Shown here: piece by piece, positions 1 to 7,227 of the stretch
How the letters are laid out: every line of letters starts with the position of its first letter
Numbering within the stretch: position 1 is the stretch's first letter
Source of the DNA: Acidobacteriota bacterium
GTDB taxonomy: Bacteria; Acidobacteriota; Terriglobia; Terriglobales; Acidobacteriaceae
Assembly: GCA_021851465.1 (NCBI GenBank)
Contig: JAJZDL010000048.1
Span: forward strand, 1-14,479
Length of the DNA: 14,479 bases
Direction of reading: 5' to 3'
Notes under the pieces: generated by a model
The model's input: the letters and a program-made list of their open reading frames with translations, nothing else
Told to the model about the DNA's origin: nothing
The model's database searches: none
Program-made: the position numbers and the translations under genes

Positions 1-1540
1 GGTTCAGGCAGTTGGTGGACCAGCCGCCGAAGGCGGCGCCGGTAGCTGGAGCGGTCAGCGTGACCGTGCTTCCTACGGGGTAGGTTGCCGTGCAGACCGA
101 GCCGCCTGCGCCTCCGTTCAGCGCCCATCCGGGGCCGCAGTGGAGGACGTTTGCCGTACCGGTGGCGGAGGGAGCGGTCACCTCCCAGTTGGTAGTGTTC
201 AGGCCTTCGTTGTAGATCGTCAGTGTCGACAGGAGCGCAGGGGGTTGCGTTCCGAGGGAGCAACAGTTGAACGTCCCCGTAGCGGTTTGTATCGATCCGT
301 CGCTGCTGGTCGCCTCCGCAATGATGGTCGCCGATCCAGATCCGTAGGCCGTGACAATGCCAGCGGTGGCCCCCGAATTTCCTCCCGCGTTGGTGTCCAC
401 CGGGAAGACGTTGGGCTCGTCGGAGATCCAGGTCAGCGTGGGCGAGTTGGTCAGGTCGCGGACGTACGGAACGGTCGAGAATGTTCCAATCGCCAAGAAT
501 TGCGCCGTATCATGCAAATTGTTTACCGTGATAGGAGCGTTGGGAATGATCGTGAGCGAGAGCAGAGGCTCCGGTGCGGCTGTCGCTGCAACCGCTACGC
601 TCGCGGTACCGGAGACCACGCTGCCATCGGCGTTGGTCAGCTCCGCCGTGATGGTCGTGGTGCCCGCGCTTAGGCCCGTGGCCAGCCCGGTCGCGCTCAC
701 CGATGCGATGGATGGGGCGCTCGAACTCCATTTGATCTGGGGCGAACTGGTGACGTTCGTCTGTAGGCCGGTGCTCCCCAATGTGCCGAGCGCTATGAAC
801 TGGCCGGTCTGGCCCGATGCCGAGAGCGCCTGCGAGCCGGGCAGGATGGCCACAGCGGTGTACTGCTCGGTCGTTCCGCCGGAGACGGTGAGGGTTGCCG
901 TCCCCGCCACCGCGGTGCCGGCGGTGGCGTTGGCGTAGAGCGCGGTGATCGTAGAAGTTCCCTGGCCCACCGCGGTGGCAAGCCCGGCGGCATTGATCGT
1001 GGCAATCTGCGTGCTGCTCGAGCTCCAGGCCACCTGGCCCGTCAGATCCAGCGTGGCCCCGGTCGAGCTGGTGCCGATGGCGAGAAACTGGCTGGTCTGG
1101 CTTGGCGAAGAGACAGTCTGAGAGCCTGGGATCACGGCGAGCGATGTGATACTGCCGCCCCCAGTTGGGCTGGCGGAGCCGGGGGCGATGTTCACCGTCA
1201 CGTCCGAGGTCGCAATCACTCCATTGGATTGGGCCATCACCTGGGTATACCCATTGCCCACTGCGGTCGCCAATCCCGTAGAGCTGATCGTCGCCACGTT
1301 CGGGTCGCTCACCGACCACGCCACCGAGTTTGTAATGTTGGAGGTCGTCGGGTTGGCGGAGCCGACCTGTCCGGTTCCGACGGCAGTGAACTGCGCCGTC
1401 TGGCCCACTGCGGTCAGGGTCGTCGAGCCCGCCGCGGGAAGCACCTCGATGCTCTGTAGCGTGTTGCAACCGGCCAGAAAAAGGACGATCGGCAACGCAA
1501 GCAGAGAGAGCGGCAGGGACGCAAGTCGGCGCAGAGTCAT
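1..1540 (-). CDS. Big2/Ig-like repeat lipoprotein, 3' end missing (runs off left edge)
   Basis: The ATG at 1540 opens a reading frame that stays open to the left edge (513 codons), so the protein is partial at its C-terminus. An AGGAG ribosome site lies at 1549-1553. Residues 1-24 are a signal peptide ending in the lipobox LAG-C25, so the product should be an acylated, exported lipoprotein. Four similar segments of about 90 residues follow (roughly 28-118, 131-220, 228-318, 328-424). Each has the pattern of bacterial Ig-like group 2 (Big2) domains: a start like V.PGSQ..S, a QF.A.GT strand, W.SS....A.I...G.A.A, and a closing strand ending in a V-rich stretch. From about 435 the sequence changes to a Cys-containing segment (C468, C483, C511) with SVCTATYPVGSTVTLTAPA, resembling the divergent InlB B-repeat/bacterial repeat domain. 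Such proteins are usually cell-surface adhesins or carbohydrate-binding scaffolds. The specific ligand is unknown. Its next same-strand neighbour ends 181 bp upstream, so it is probably transcribed separately. Confidence 0.85.
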   Translation of the reverse strand, partial: MTLRRLASLPLSLLALPIVLFLAGCNTLQSIEVLPAAGSTTLTAVGQTAQFTAVGTGQVGSANPTTSNITNSVAWSVSDPNVATISSTGLATAVGNGYTQVMAQSNGVIATSDVTVNIAPGSASPTGGGSITSLAVIPGSQTVSSPSQTSQFLAIGTSSTGATLDLTGQVAWSSSSTQIATINAAGLATAVGQGTSTITALYANATAGTAVAGTATLTVSGGTTEQYTAVAILPGSQALSASGQTGQFIALGTLGSTGLQTNVTSSPQIKWSSSAPSIASVSATGLATGLSAGTTTITAELTNADGSVVSGTASVAVAATAAPEPLLSLTIIPNAPITVNNLHDTAQFLAIGTFSTVPYVRDLTNSPTLTWISDEPNVFPVDTNAGGNSGATAGIVTAYGSGSATIIAEATSSDGSIQTATGTFNCCSLGTQPPALLSTLTIYNEGLNTTNWEVTAPSATGTANVLHCGPGWALNGGAGGSVCTATYPVGSTVTLTAPATGAAFGGWSTNCLN

Positions 1541-1588
1541 CGGAAGATCTCCTGACCCAAGGCTACTAAGTCCCCCGCGCAGAACACC

Positions 1589-1618
1589 ATGCAACTTTCG
1601 CTACAGCGATGCAACTTT
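1589..1618 (-). promoter_or_regulatory. Paired 10-bp direct repeats, 20-bp period, upstream of the Ig-like lipoprotein gene
   Basis: On the minus strand AAAGTTGCAT occurs twice (1609-1618 and 1589-1598), exactly 20 bp apart, or about two helical turns. An inverted CGCT/AGCG pair sits in the spacer. The pair ends about 50 bp before the lipoprotein ATG at 1540. Exact repetition on one face of the helix is typical of an activator or repressor binding site. No convincing -35/-10 pair was found, so the regulatory role is an inference. Confidence 0.4.
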
Positions 1619-1674
1619 TGTGCCAAGCACGGCGAGTACTCTGATCGCGGCGCGGGACGGAGAGTCAATGCCCA

Positions 1675-1692
1675 GGTCTCGAAGTCGAGACC
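1675..1692 (-). terminator. Hairpin downstream of the second PL22-type gene
   Basis: A perfect inverted repeat, GGTCTCGA-AG-TCGAGACC, lies about 30 nt past the stop codon at 1722-1724. Read from the minus strand it folds as a 7-bp stem with a 4-nt loop. No run of T follows on the minus strand, so it is not a classical intrinsic terminator. It may be an RNA 3'-end stabiliser, or the palindrome may be a binding site in the 181-bp gap before the lipoprotein gene. Its position at an operon end favours the 3'-end reading. Confidence 0.4.
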
Positions 1693-1721
1693 CAAGCATT
1701 CGGCTTCTCCCTACAAGGCGA

Positions 1722-3221
1722 CTATTGCGCCGAAGATCGCGGTGTAGAGCGGGCCGCCGGAACGATGGGGCCTTTGCTGTTGGGCGGATCGGTGGGGTTG
1801 TACCGGCGCGCCAGCTCCGGCGTCGAGACAACATCCTCGGCGGGCGGATCGACGGCCTTCGCTACCTCGACGCCGAAGACGTAACTCGGCCCGAACATGT
1901 TGCTGGTGAAGATAACCAGCGACTTGTCCGGCGAGAAGCGCACATTCGGCTCCTCGCGATAGTAGTGGTGCGACATGTTGACCAGGCGCTCGGAGTGGAA
2001 GACGCCCGGCTGCCAGAAGTTAGGCGAGTTGAGCGCGCCGGAGTCCCCGCGGATCATCTGCGGATAGAAGAGCTCGATCCACTCGCCGTCCTTCGCGCGC
2101 GCCACCTGGCCGGGATCGCCGCCATCGCCGCAGAAGAGGTCGAGGTCCTTGGTGAGGTTGAAGTGGATCGACCACTCGTCGCGCTGCATGTGGTAGGCGA
2201 TGCGCTCGCCGGTCTTCAGGTTCCGCCCCGCGAGGAAGAAGTCCTCGCCCTTCGGATACTGCCAGTCGTACCAGATGGTCTCGCCGTCCAGCCCCCAGAA
2301 CTCGTGGCCCGCGATCTCCATGTACATGGTGCGTTTGTGAATCAGTGTATTGCCCGTGCCGTCGGTGTGGATCATCCAGATGCGGTCTACCTTCTGCCAT
2401 GGGCCTTCGTGGCAGTACATCAGGAGTTGCGGATCGGTGGGCGAGAAGAGAAGGTGGTTGACCCAGTCGGTGGAGTGCAGCAGCGTCCTGATCGTTCCCG
2501 GCTTCTCGCCGTTCGGCCCCGGCTCCAGCCGGATCGTGAACAACACCAGCGGCAGCCGCGCCGCCAGCCTTGCCTCCATCATCGCGCCCTTGTTGGGGGC
2601 CTGATAGTGCGGCCCCTGCGCCGCGCTGGCGATCCGGTTGTCTGTTGCCGCCCCGGCGGGGAGCGCAGAGGCGGGCAGGTTCGAGCCGTACTCCTTGCCC
2701 GTCGCGTCGCCCACAATGTAGGTTCCCGCTGCCAACGTCTCATCCGCATTGACGCTGACGATGTTCCGCTTGGCCGGAAGATCCACCAGCTTGCGAATCG
2801 CGCCGGTGTTGGTGTCCGCCTTGTAGACCGCGGTCGCGCCCGCCGCGTCGGTCTTGGTGAAGAAGACGCTGTTCGTCTTGTGTCCGACGACCAGCGCGTG
2901 GACCGTCCCCGCAACCGGTCCCTGCACTCCCGCCGCGCGCGGTGGGTTCGCCACCAGCAGCCGGGTCTGCCGCGTGGCAAGGTCGAGCACATGGATGCCG
3001 TCCGGCGCGGTGTAGACCATCTGCTTCCCGTCCGGCGTGTAGGCGTTGACGTTGAAGTAGAAGCCGCCGGAGTTCGGCTCGTCGCTCAACCGCCACACGC
3101 GATGGCCAGTGTCCTTGTCCACCCAGGTCTTTGGCGGCGCCGGGTCGCCCGGCCTGGTCTGCGCGATGCAGGCGATGGGAAGCAGAACGAGGGCGAATAC
3201 AGAAAGCGTGCGGAGGCGCAT
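1722..3221 (-). CDS. Secreted oligogalacturonate lyase-family protein (PL22-type), copy 2
   Basis: 499 residues. The ATG at 3221 was chosen because it starts a clear signal peptide (basic MRLR, hydrophobic core, likely cleavage after A20 before Gln) and follows GAAGGAG 11 nt upstream. The open frame above it overlaps the neighbouring gene and is not real. The mature part resembles the oligogalacturonate lyase/pectate lyase 22 family, a seven-bladed beta-propeller. Characterised members split unsaturated and saturated digalacturonate to 5-keto-4-deoxyuronate, using a Mn2+ held by histidines. Matching blocks are PDGKQMVY near 63-70, CHEGPW at 270-275, HEFWG at 306-310, IHFN at 352-355, MSHHYY at 416-421 and PNVRFSPD at 425-432. 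Known Ogl enzymes are cytoplasmic, whereas this one has an export signal, so its substrate and site of action may differ. It lies 77 bp downstream of a close paralogue on the same strand, probably co-transcribed, and carries a short extra C-terminal tail (about 485-499). The family is well supported; the exact reaction is less certain. Confidence 0.78.
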   Translation of the reverse strand: MRLRTLSVFALVLLPIACIAQTRPGDPAPPKTWVDKDTGHRVWRLSDEPNSGGFYFNVNAYTPDGKQMVYTAPDGIHVLDLATRQTRLLVANPPRAAGVQGPVAGTVHALVVGHKTNSVFFTKTDAAGATAVYKADTNTGAIRKLVDLPAKRNIVSVNADETLAAGTYIVGDATGKEYGSNLPASALPAGAATDNRIASAAQGPHYQAPNKGAMMEARLAARLPLVLFTIRLEPGPNGEKPGTIRTLLHSTDWVNHLLFSPTDPQLLMYCHEGPWQKVDRIWMIHTDGTGNTLIHKRTMYMEIAGHEFWGLDGETIWYDWQYPKGEDFFLAGRNLKTGERIAYHMQRDEWSIHFNLTKDLDLFCGDGGDPGQVARAKDGEWIELFYPQMIRGDSGALNSPNFWQPGVFHSERLVNMSHHYYREEPNVRFSPDKSLVIFTSNMFGPSYVFGVEVAKAVDPPAEDVVSTPELARRYNPTDPPNSKGPIVPAARSTPRSSAQ

Positions 3222-3298
3222 GACGATTGTTTCTCCTTCATGGGTTGACGAGAATCGCTGAACTGTTGGCGGTGTGGAACGAGTTGCGGGGCAATGGA

Positions 3299-4762
3299 TC
3301 ATCTCTGCGGTGGATCGGTGGGGTTGAACCTGCGCGCCAGTTCCGTCGTCGAAACTACGTCCGTTGCCGCCGGGTTGACTGCCTTCTCCACCTCGACGCC
3401 AAAGACGTAGCTGGGCCCGAACATGTTGCCGGTAAAGATCACCATCGTCTTGTCCGGCGTGAAGCGCACATTCGGCTCCTCGCGATAGTAGTGGTGCGAC
3501 ATGTTGACCAGGTGTTCGGTGTGGAATACGCCCGGCTGCCAGAAGTTGGGCGAGTTCAGCGCCCCGGAGTCGCCGCCGATCGTCTGCGGACGGAAGAGCT
3601 CGATCCAGGCGCAATCGCGGGCGAGCGGGCCCTGGCCGGGGAACGTGCCGTCGCCGGCAAAGAGCGAGAGGTCCTTGGTAACGTTGACGTGGATCGAGGA
3701 GTCGTCGCGCTGCGTGTGGTAGGCGATGCGCTCGCCGGTCTTCACATTGTAGCCGGCGACAAAGGAGGAGTCGGCGTTCCTCGGATAGTTCCACTGGTAC
3801 CAGATGGTCTGGCCGTCGGGGCCCCAGAACTCGTGGCCTGCGATCTCCATGTACATGGTGCGTTTATGGACCAGCATGTTGCCCGTGCCGTCGGTGTGGA
3901 TCATCCAGATGCGGTCCACATCCTGCCATGGTCCCTCGTGGCAGTACATCAGGAGTTGCGGATCGGTGGGCGAGAAGAGCAGATGGTTGACCCAGTCGGT
4001 CGAGTGGAGCAGGACCTTGAGGTCGCCGGGCCTCTCGCCATTCGGCCCGGGTTCGAGGCGCAGGGTGAAGAGGACGAGAGGCAGGTGCGCGGCGAGGCGC
4101 GCGACCATCATCGCGCTCTTGTTGGGGGCCTGATAGTGCGGCCCCTGAGCTGCGCTTCCCACTCGGTTGTCCGTGCTGCCGGCGGGTTGCGTGGACGCCG
4201 GAAGGTTGCTGCCATACTCTTTGCCGGTGTCGTCCCCTTCAACGTAAGTCCCGGCGATGAGGCTCTCGTCCGCGTTGACGCTGACGACCGACCAGCCGGA
4301 GGTATTGGGCAGATGAGGCACCTCGACCAGTTTGCGGATGGCGCCGGTGTTGGTGTCCGCTTTGTAGACCGAGGTGACGTGGCCAGCGTCGGTTGTAGTG
4401 TAAAAGACGCTGTTCGTCTTGTGGCCGACAACCAGAATATGAATGGTGCCGGGAACGGGCGTCGCCGCGCCCTGCGGCTGTGGTGGGTTCGCCACCAGCA
4501 GCCGGGTCTGCCGCGTGGCAAGGTCGAGCACATGGATGCCGTCCGGCGCGGAGTAGGCCATCTGCTTATCGTCCGGCGTGTAGGCGTTGATGTTGAAGTA
4601 GAACGCGCCGGAGTTCGGCTCGTCGCTCAGCCGCCACACGCGATGCCCAGTGTCCTTGTCCACCCAGGACCTCGGCGGCATCGCGTCGCCGGGCTTGGCC
4701 TGCGCGAGGCAGGCGATGGGAAGCAGAACGAGGGCGAATGCAGAAAGCGTGCGGAGGCGCAT
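3299..4762 (-). CDS. Secreted oligogalacturonate lyase-family protein (PL22-type), copy 1
   Basis: 487 residues. The ATG at 4762 (MRLRT) is preferred over the ATG at 4771 because AAAGGA sits 9 nt before 4762 but abuts 4771. Longer upstream extension of the frame crosses the divergent promoter region and enters nnr, so it was discarded. Residues 1-20 form a signal peptide nearly identical to that of the downstream paralogue. The propeller signature blocks are kept: CHEGPW at 274-279, HEFWG at 310-314, SIHVN at 356-360, MSHHYY at 421-426 and PNVRFTPD at 430-437. The histidines expected to hold the metal or act as base are therefore present in both copies. Relative to its partner it has about five more residues in the 141-150 loop and lacks the final tail. 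It is the promoter-proximal gene of the pair, divergent from nnr. By family it should act on small pectin fragments, here in the periplasm or outside the cell (inference). Confidence 0.78.
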   Translation of the reverse strand: MRLRTLSAFALVLLPIACLAQAKPGDAMPPRSWVDKDTGHRVWRLSDEPNSGAFYFNINAYTPDDKQMAYSAPDGIHVLDLATRQTRLLVANPPQPQGAATPVPGTIHILVVGHKTNSVFYTTTDAGHVTSVYKADTNTGAIRKLVEVPHLPNTSGWSVVSVNADESLIAGTYVEGDDTGKEYGSNLPASTQPAGSTDNRVGSAAQGPHYQAPNKSAMMVARLAAHLPLVLFTLRLEPGPNGERPGDLKVLLHSTDWVNHLLFSPTDPQLLMYCHEGPWQDVDRIWMIHTDGTGNMLVHKRTMYMEIAGHEFWGPDGQTIWYQWNYPRNADSSFVAGYNVKTGERIAYHTQRDDSSIHVNVTKDLSLFAGDGTFPGQGPLARDCAWIELFRPQTIGGDSGALNSPNFWQPGVFHTEHLVNMSHHYYREEPNVRFTPDKTMVIFTGNMFGPSYVFGVEVEKAVNPAATDVVSTTELARRFNPTDPPQR

Positions 4763-4855
4763 GGGAAGCATTCCTTTCAGACGGCTGCGTGCGAAAAAAA
4801 GACGCAACGGATGGACAGGTGGATTCGCCCGGCAGATCGAAGGCGCTGGCGGACT

Positions 4856-4874
4856 AATCGCAGGCGATTTTATA
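4856..4874 (-). promoter_or_regulatory. Candidate promoter -10 with abutting palindromic operator for the PL22-type pair
   Basis: On the minus strand TGTATAAAAT gives a -10-like TATAAA at 4869-4874, about 107 nt before the ATG at 4762. It is followed directly by the perfect inverted repeat AATCGC-CT-GCGATT (4856-4869), which overlaps it by one base and would cover the expected start of transcription. A good -35 hexamer is not visible. A dyad over the start site is the usual place for a repressor, for example one sensing pectin breakdown products. The regulator is not identified. Confidence 0.4.
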
Positions 4875-4904
4875 CACCCCGCCGCACTCCATTGGGAAAT
4901 CGTT

Positions 4905-4927
4905 GCTTGCAAAGATTCGCCGCAAGC
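4905..4927. promoter_or_regulatory. Second inverted repeat in the PL22/nnr divergent region
   Basis: The arms GCTTGC (4905-4910) and GCAAGC (4922-4927) flank an 11-base spacer. The element lies about 31-53 bp upstream of the putative -10 of the PL22-type pair, where an activator could bind. It is weak evidence alone. The rest of the 289-bp divergent region (4772-5060) shows a run of A at 4794-4800 and no further gene or clear nnr promoter. Confidence 0.2.
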
Positions 4928-5060
4928 CACGCTATGTGGCCGCCACAGAGAAGCATCGAGGAGGAAACTCTGCCTCCGGCGAGTGTCTGTCGGCGGTCGG
5001 ATTTCGGGCCGGCGCCAGACGGGCTTGGCGTTGCCGCCCCGATGCGCGTAGAAGGGACAG

Positions 5061-6716
5061 ATGGAGATATTGACCTCGACGGAGATGGGCGCGGCGGACT
5101 GGCGGACGGCAGAGCAGTTCGGTGTGCCGTCGGCGACGCTCATGGAGAACGCAGGAACGGCGGTCGCGCGCTTCTGTCTGCGGCGCTATGCGGCGGCGCG
5201 GCGGGTGGTCGTTCTGTGCGGCAAGGGAAACAACGGAGGCGACGGAATGGTCGCGGCGCGCGTGCTCGCGGCGGCGGGCGCTGGCGTCGCCGTGTTGCTC
5301 CTGGGGCGCGAGGATGAGTTGAAAGGAGAGGCAGCGGAGGCGTTGCGCAGGCTGCGCGCTGAGGCCCCCGCAGTTGTTCTTCATCCTGTGCTCGATGAGA
5401 CTGCACTCGCAACCGCGAGTGGCGCAATCGCTTCGGCGGATCTGCTGATCGACGCAATCGTAGGCACCGGCTTCAAGCCGCCGCTGCGCGGGATGGCAGT
5501 CGCGCTGCGGGAGCGGGTCGAGCGAGTCGACGCACCGGTGGTTGCGGTCGATCTTCCGTCGGGATGGGACGCGGACTCGACAGCGCAGAGCGCCGAGGGA
5601 GCATTCCCCGCGGATGCGGTGGTCACATTTACCGCGCCGAAGCTGGCGCACGCCTTTGGCCATCTGACGCGAGCGACCTTTGGCCCGGTCGTCGTCGCCG
5701 AGATTGGCTCGCCTGCCGAAGCGATCGTTTCGACGAGCGGAGTGCACTGGGCAGGCGCCGCGAAGTCGATCGCAGAGCATCCGCGCGAGATGAACTCGAA
5801 CAAGGGGATGTACGGACATGTGCTGGTCCTCGGCGGCAGCTACGGAACGGCAGGCGCTCCGTCGATGGCCTCGCTGGCCGCACTGCGCGCGGGCGCGGGA
5901 CTGGTGACGGCGGCTGTGCCGCGTTCGATCCTGTCAATGGTGGCGGCTGTTGCGCCGGAGCTGATGCTCGCGCCGCTGCCCGAGCATCAAGAAGACGGAG
6001 CGGGACCGGCGCTGGAATCGCTTAAGCAAGACGAGCTGGCAAATCTGCTACACGGCAAGACGGTGGTGGCCATTGGGCCAGGGCTTGGCCGGGCGAAGGC
6101 GACGCAGCAGTTTGTGCGCAGCTTTGTTGAGCGCGTCTCCTTGCCCATGGTCATCGACGCCGACGCACTCAACGCCTTTGCAGGCAGCGTCGATCTCCTG
6201 ATGGGCGCTGCCACGCGCAACGATGCGGCGGGCAGGCCGCGAACGCTGGTGCTCACACCGCACCCCGGCGAGATGGCGCGCCTCGCCGGGGTGACGATCC
6301 AGCAGGTCGAGGCGAACCGCATCGACCTGGCGCGCAGCTTTGCCACCGAGCACAAGCTCACGCTGGTGCTCAAGGGCTGGCGCACGCTCATCGCGCATCC
6401 CGACGGGCGCATCGCGGTCAACACCAGCGGCAATCCCGCAATGGCCAAGGGGGGCAGCGGAGACATCCTCACCGGAATTGTTGCCGCCATGCTCGCACAG
6501 TATGCGCGCTCCGGCACCGCGGAAGATGTTGCGCGCGCGGTGGAGGCAGCGGTCTATCTGCACGGCCTTGCCGCGGACTTCGCCGCCAATGCGATGGATC
6601 GGCACACGGTGCTGGCCACCGACACGCTGGCCCATCTCTCCGAAGCGTTTCGATATCGGACCAAGGATGCAGGCGGCCTGGCATGGATCTGCGGCCTGCG
6701 CGAGGCAAAGGCTTAG
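5061..6716 (+). CDS. nnr: Bifunctional NAD(P)H-hydrate epimerase / ADP-dependent NAD(P)H-hydrate dehydratase
   Basis: 551 residues, the normal size for the fused YjeF form. The ATG at 5061 follows GAAGGGA and has an in-frame stop 12 bases upstream, so the start is fixed. Residues 1-225 are the Rossmann-like NnrE epimerase domain, with GKGNNGGDG at 54-62, DAIVGTG at 131-137 and DLPSGWDAD at 164-172. Residues about 235-530 are the ribokinase-like NnrD dehydratase, with the phosphate-binding GPGLGR at 339-344, DADALN at 366-371, LTPHPGEM at 398-405 and the NPAMAKGGSGD block at 458-468. The enzyme repairs hydrated NADH and NADPH: the epimerase interconverts R and S forms, and the dehydratase restores the S form using ADP. 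It acts in the cytoplasm. tsaE follows after 55 bp on the same strand, matching the conserved nnr-tsaE order of E. coli. No defects were seen. Confidence 0.96.
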   Translation: MEILTSTEMGAADWRTAEQFGVPSATLMENAGTAVARFCLRRYAAARRVVVLCGKGNNGGDGMVAARVLAAAGAGVAVLLLGREDELKGEAAEALRRLRAEAPAVVLHPVLDETALATASGAIASADLLIDAIVGTGFKPPLRGMAVALRERVERVDAPVVAVDLPSGWDADSTAQSAEGAFPADAVVTFTAPKLAHAFGHLTRATFGPVVVAEIGSPAEAIVSTSGVHWAGAAKSIAEHPREMNSNKGMYGHVLVLGGSYGTAGAPSMASLAALRAGAGLVTAAVPRSILSMVAAVAPELMLAPLPEHQEDGAGPALESLKQDELANLLHGKTVVAIGPGLGRAKATQQFVRSFVERVSLPMVIDADALNAFAGSVDLLMGAATRNDAAGRPRTLVLTPHPGEMARLAGVTIQQVEANRIDLARSFATEHKLTLVLKGWRTLIAHPDGRIAVNTSGNPAMAKGGSGDILTGIVAAMLAQYARSGTAEDVARAVEAAVYLHGLAADFAANAMDRHTVLATDTLAHLSEAFRYRTKDAGGLAWICGLREAKA

Positions 6717-6771
6717 CACCGATTTACACCCAGAACGCCGATTTTTTACATCATAGAATTGCAGGGAACGG

Positions 6772-7209
6772 ATGAAGGAAAGACGGTTCAAGACGCGCTC
6801 CGTAGAAGAGACGCTGGCGCTGGGCGAGCGCATCGCCGCAATGCTGCATCCGCCGCTGCTCCTTGTCCTGCGCGGAGAGGTGGGCGCGGGAAAAACGACG
6901 CTTGTCAAAGGCATCGCGGCGGCCCTCGGCGCGGCGGCCGAGGACGAGGTGACCAGTCCAACCTTCACCATCGTGCACGAATATCTGGGGACGAAGGTGC
7001 GGCTCTTTCACCTCGATCTCTACCGGTTGGAGACCGAGGAGCAGATCGCAGTCCTCGGCCTCGACGAGATGGCAGGCTACGACGATTCGCTCGTTCTTGT
7101 GGAGTGGGGCGAACGCTTCGAGAGCGTCGTGAACAGGTCTGGCGGCGAGATTTACATGGAGCACGGCGAGGGCGACGAGCGCGGCCTGGTCGTGCGCCTG
7201 AAGGCGTAA
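6772..7209 (+). CDS. tsaE: tRNA t6A37 biosynthesis ATPase TsaE
   Basis: 145 residues, full length for the family. TsaE is the small P-loop ATPase that works with TsaB and TsaD to attach the threonylcarbamoyl group to A37 of ANN-decoding tRNAs. The Walker A loop is GEVGAGKTT at 35-43. Other family marks are TSPTF at 61-65, HLDLYR at 80-85 and VEWGER at 110-115, the last being the typical W-containing motif. The ATG at 6772 follows AGGGA with suitable spacing. The gene is 55 bp after nnr and probably in the same transcript, though an AT-rich stretch with TAGAAT at 6754-6759 could add an internal promoter. It ends 6 bp before the convergent methyltransferase gene. tsaB and tsaD are not in the window. 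Confidence 0.95.
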   Translation: MKERRFKTRSVEETLALGERIAAMLHPPLLLVLRGEVGAGKTTLVKGIAAALGAAAEDEVTSPTFTIVHEYLGTKVRLFHLDLYRLETEEQIAVLGLDEMAGYDDSLVLVEWGERFESVVNRSGGEIYMEHGEGDERGLVVRLKA

Positions 7210-7211
7210 GG

Positions 7212-7227
7212 CCCGCTACGCAGCGGG
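7212..7227. terminator. Hairpin between convergent tsaE and methyltransferase genes
   Basis: CCCGCT-ACGC-AGCGGG is a perfect 6-bp stem with a 4-nt loop. It begins 3 bases after the tsaE stop and contains the stop codon of the opposing gene (7216-7218). Being symmetrical it could end transcripts from both sides. Neither strand has a T-run after it, so the termination role is inferred from position only. Confidence 0.4.

Larger units (their letters stand above)
1722..4762 (-). repeat. Tandem duplication of the PL22-type gene
   Basis: The two adjacent genes are alignable from signal peptide to near the C-terminus, with only small indels: about five residues near 141-150 of the upstream copy, single residues elsewhere, and an extra tail on the downstream copy. 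DNA identity is uneven. A run of 70 bases is identical at 2941-3010 and 4482-4551, another of about 44 bases occurs near 2409 and 3939, and the signal-peptide region is nearly identical. Other blocks have diverged clearly. This fits an old tandem duplication with later patchy gene conversion or selection. Confidence 0.85.

Noticed and set aside
510..1469. Minus-strand open frame of 319 codons inside the lipoprotein gene
   Set aside because: It is out of frame with the Big2-repeat protein, which has the lipobox, ribosome site and repeated domain pattern. The alternative product is a low-complexity Arg/His-rich string.
3222..3794. N-terminal extension of the downstream PL22-type protein up to 3794
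   Set aside because: It overlaps the neighbouring paralogue in a different frame. The true start at 3221 has a signal peptide and ribosome site.
3165..4710. Possible lipobox (LPIAC) in both PL22-type signal peptides
   Set aside because: Proline and isoleucine occupy the -3 and -2 positions, which do not fit a lipobox. Cleavage by signal peptidase I after the following Ala, before Gln, fits better.
4885..4915. LacI-type operator around GAAATCGTTGC in the divergent region
   Set aside because: The two halves around the central CG do not match as inverted repeats.
4763..5143. N-terminal extension of the upstream PL22-type protein up to 5143
   Set aside because: It would cross the divergent promoter region and overlap the start of nnr. 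The signal peptide begins at 4762.
1146..5317. Two very long plus-strand open frames (about 700 codons each, 1146-3248 and 3227-5317) opposite the PL22-type genes
   Set aside because: They are antisense shadows of high-GC coding sequence, rich in Arg/Val/Gly, and resemble each other only because the underlying genes are duplicated. The minus strand carries recognisable family motifs and signal peptides.
6717..6771. Near-repeats CGATTTACA and CGATTTTTTACA between nnr and tsaE
   Set aside because: They are imperfect and AT-rich by nature, with no spacing or symmetry that suggests a binding site.
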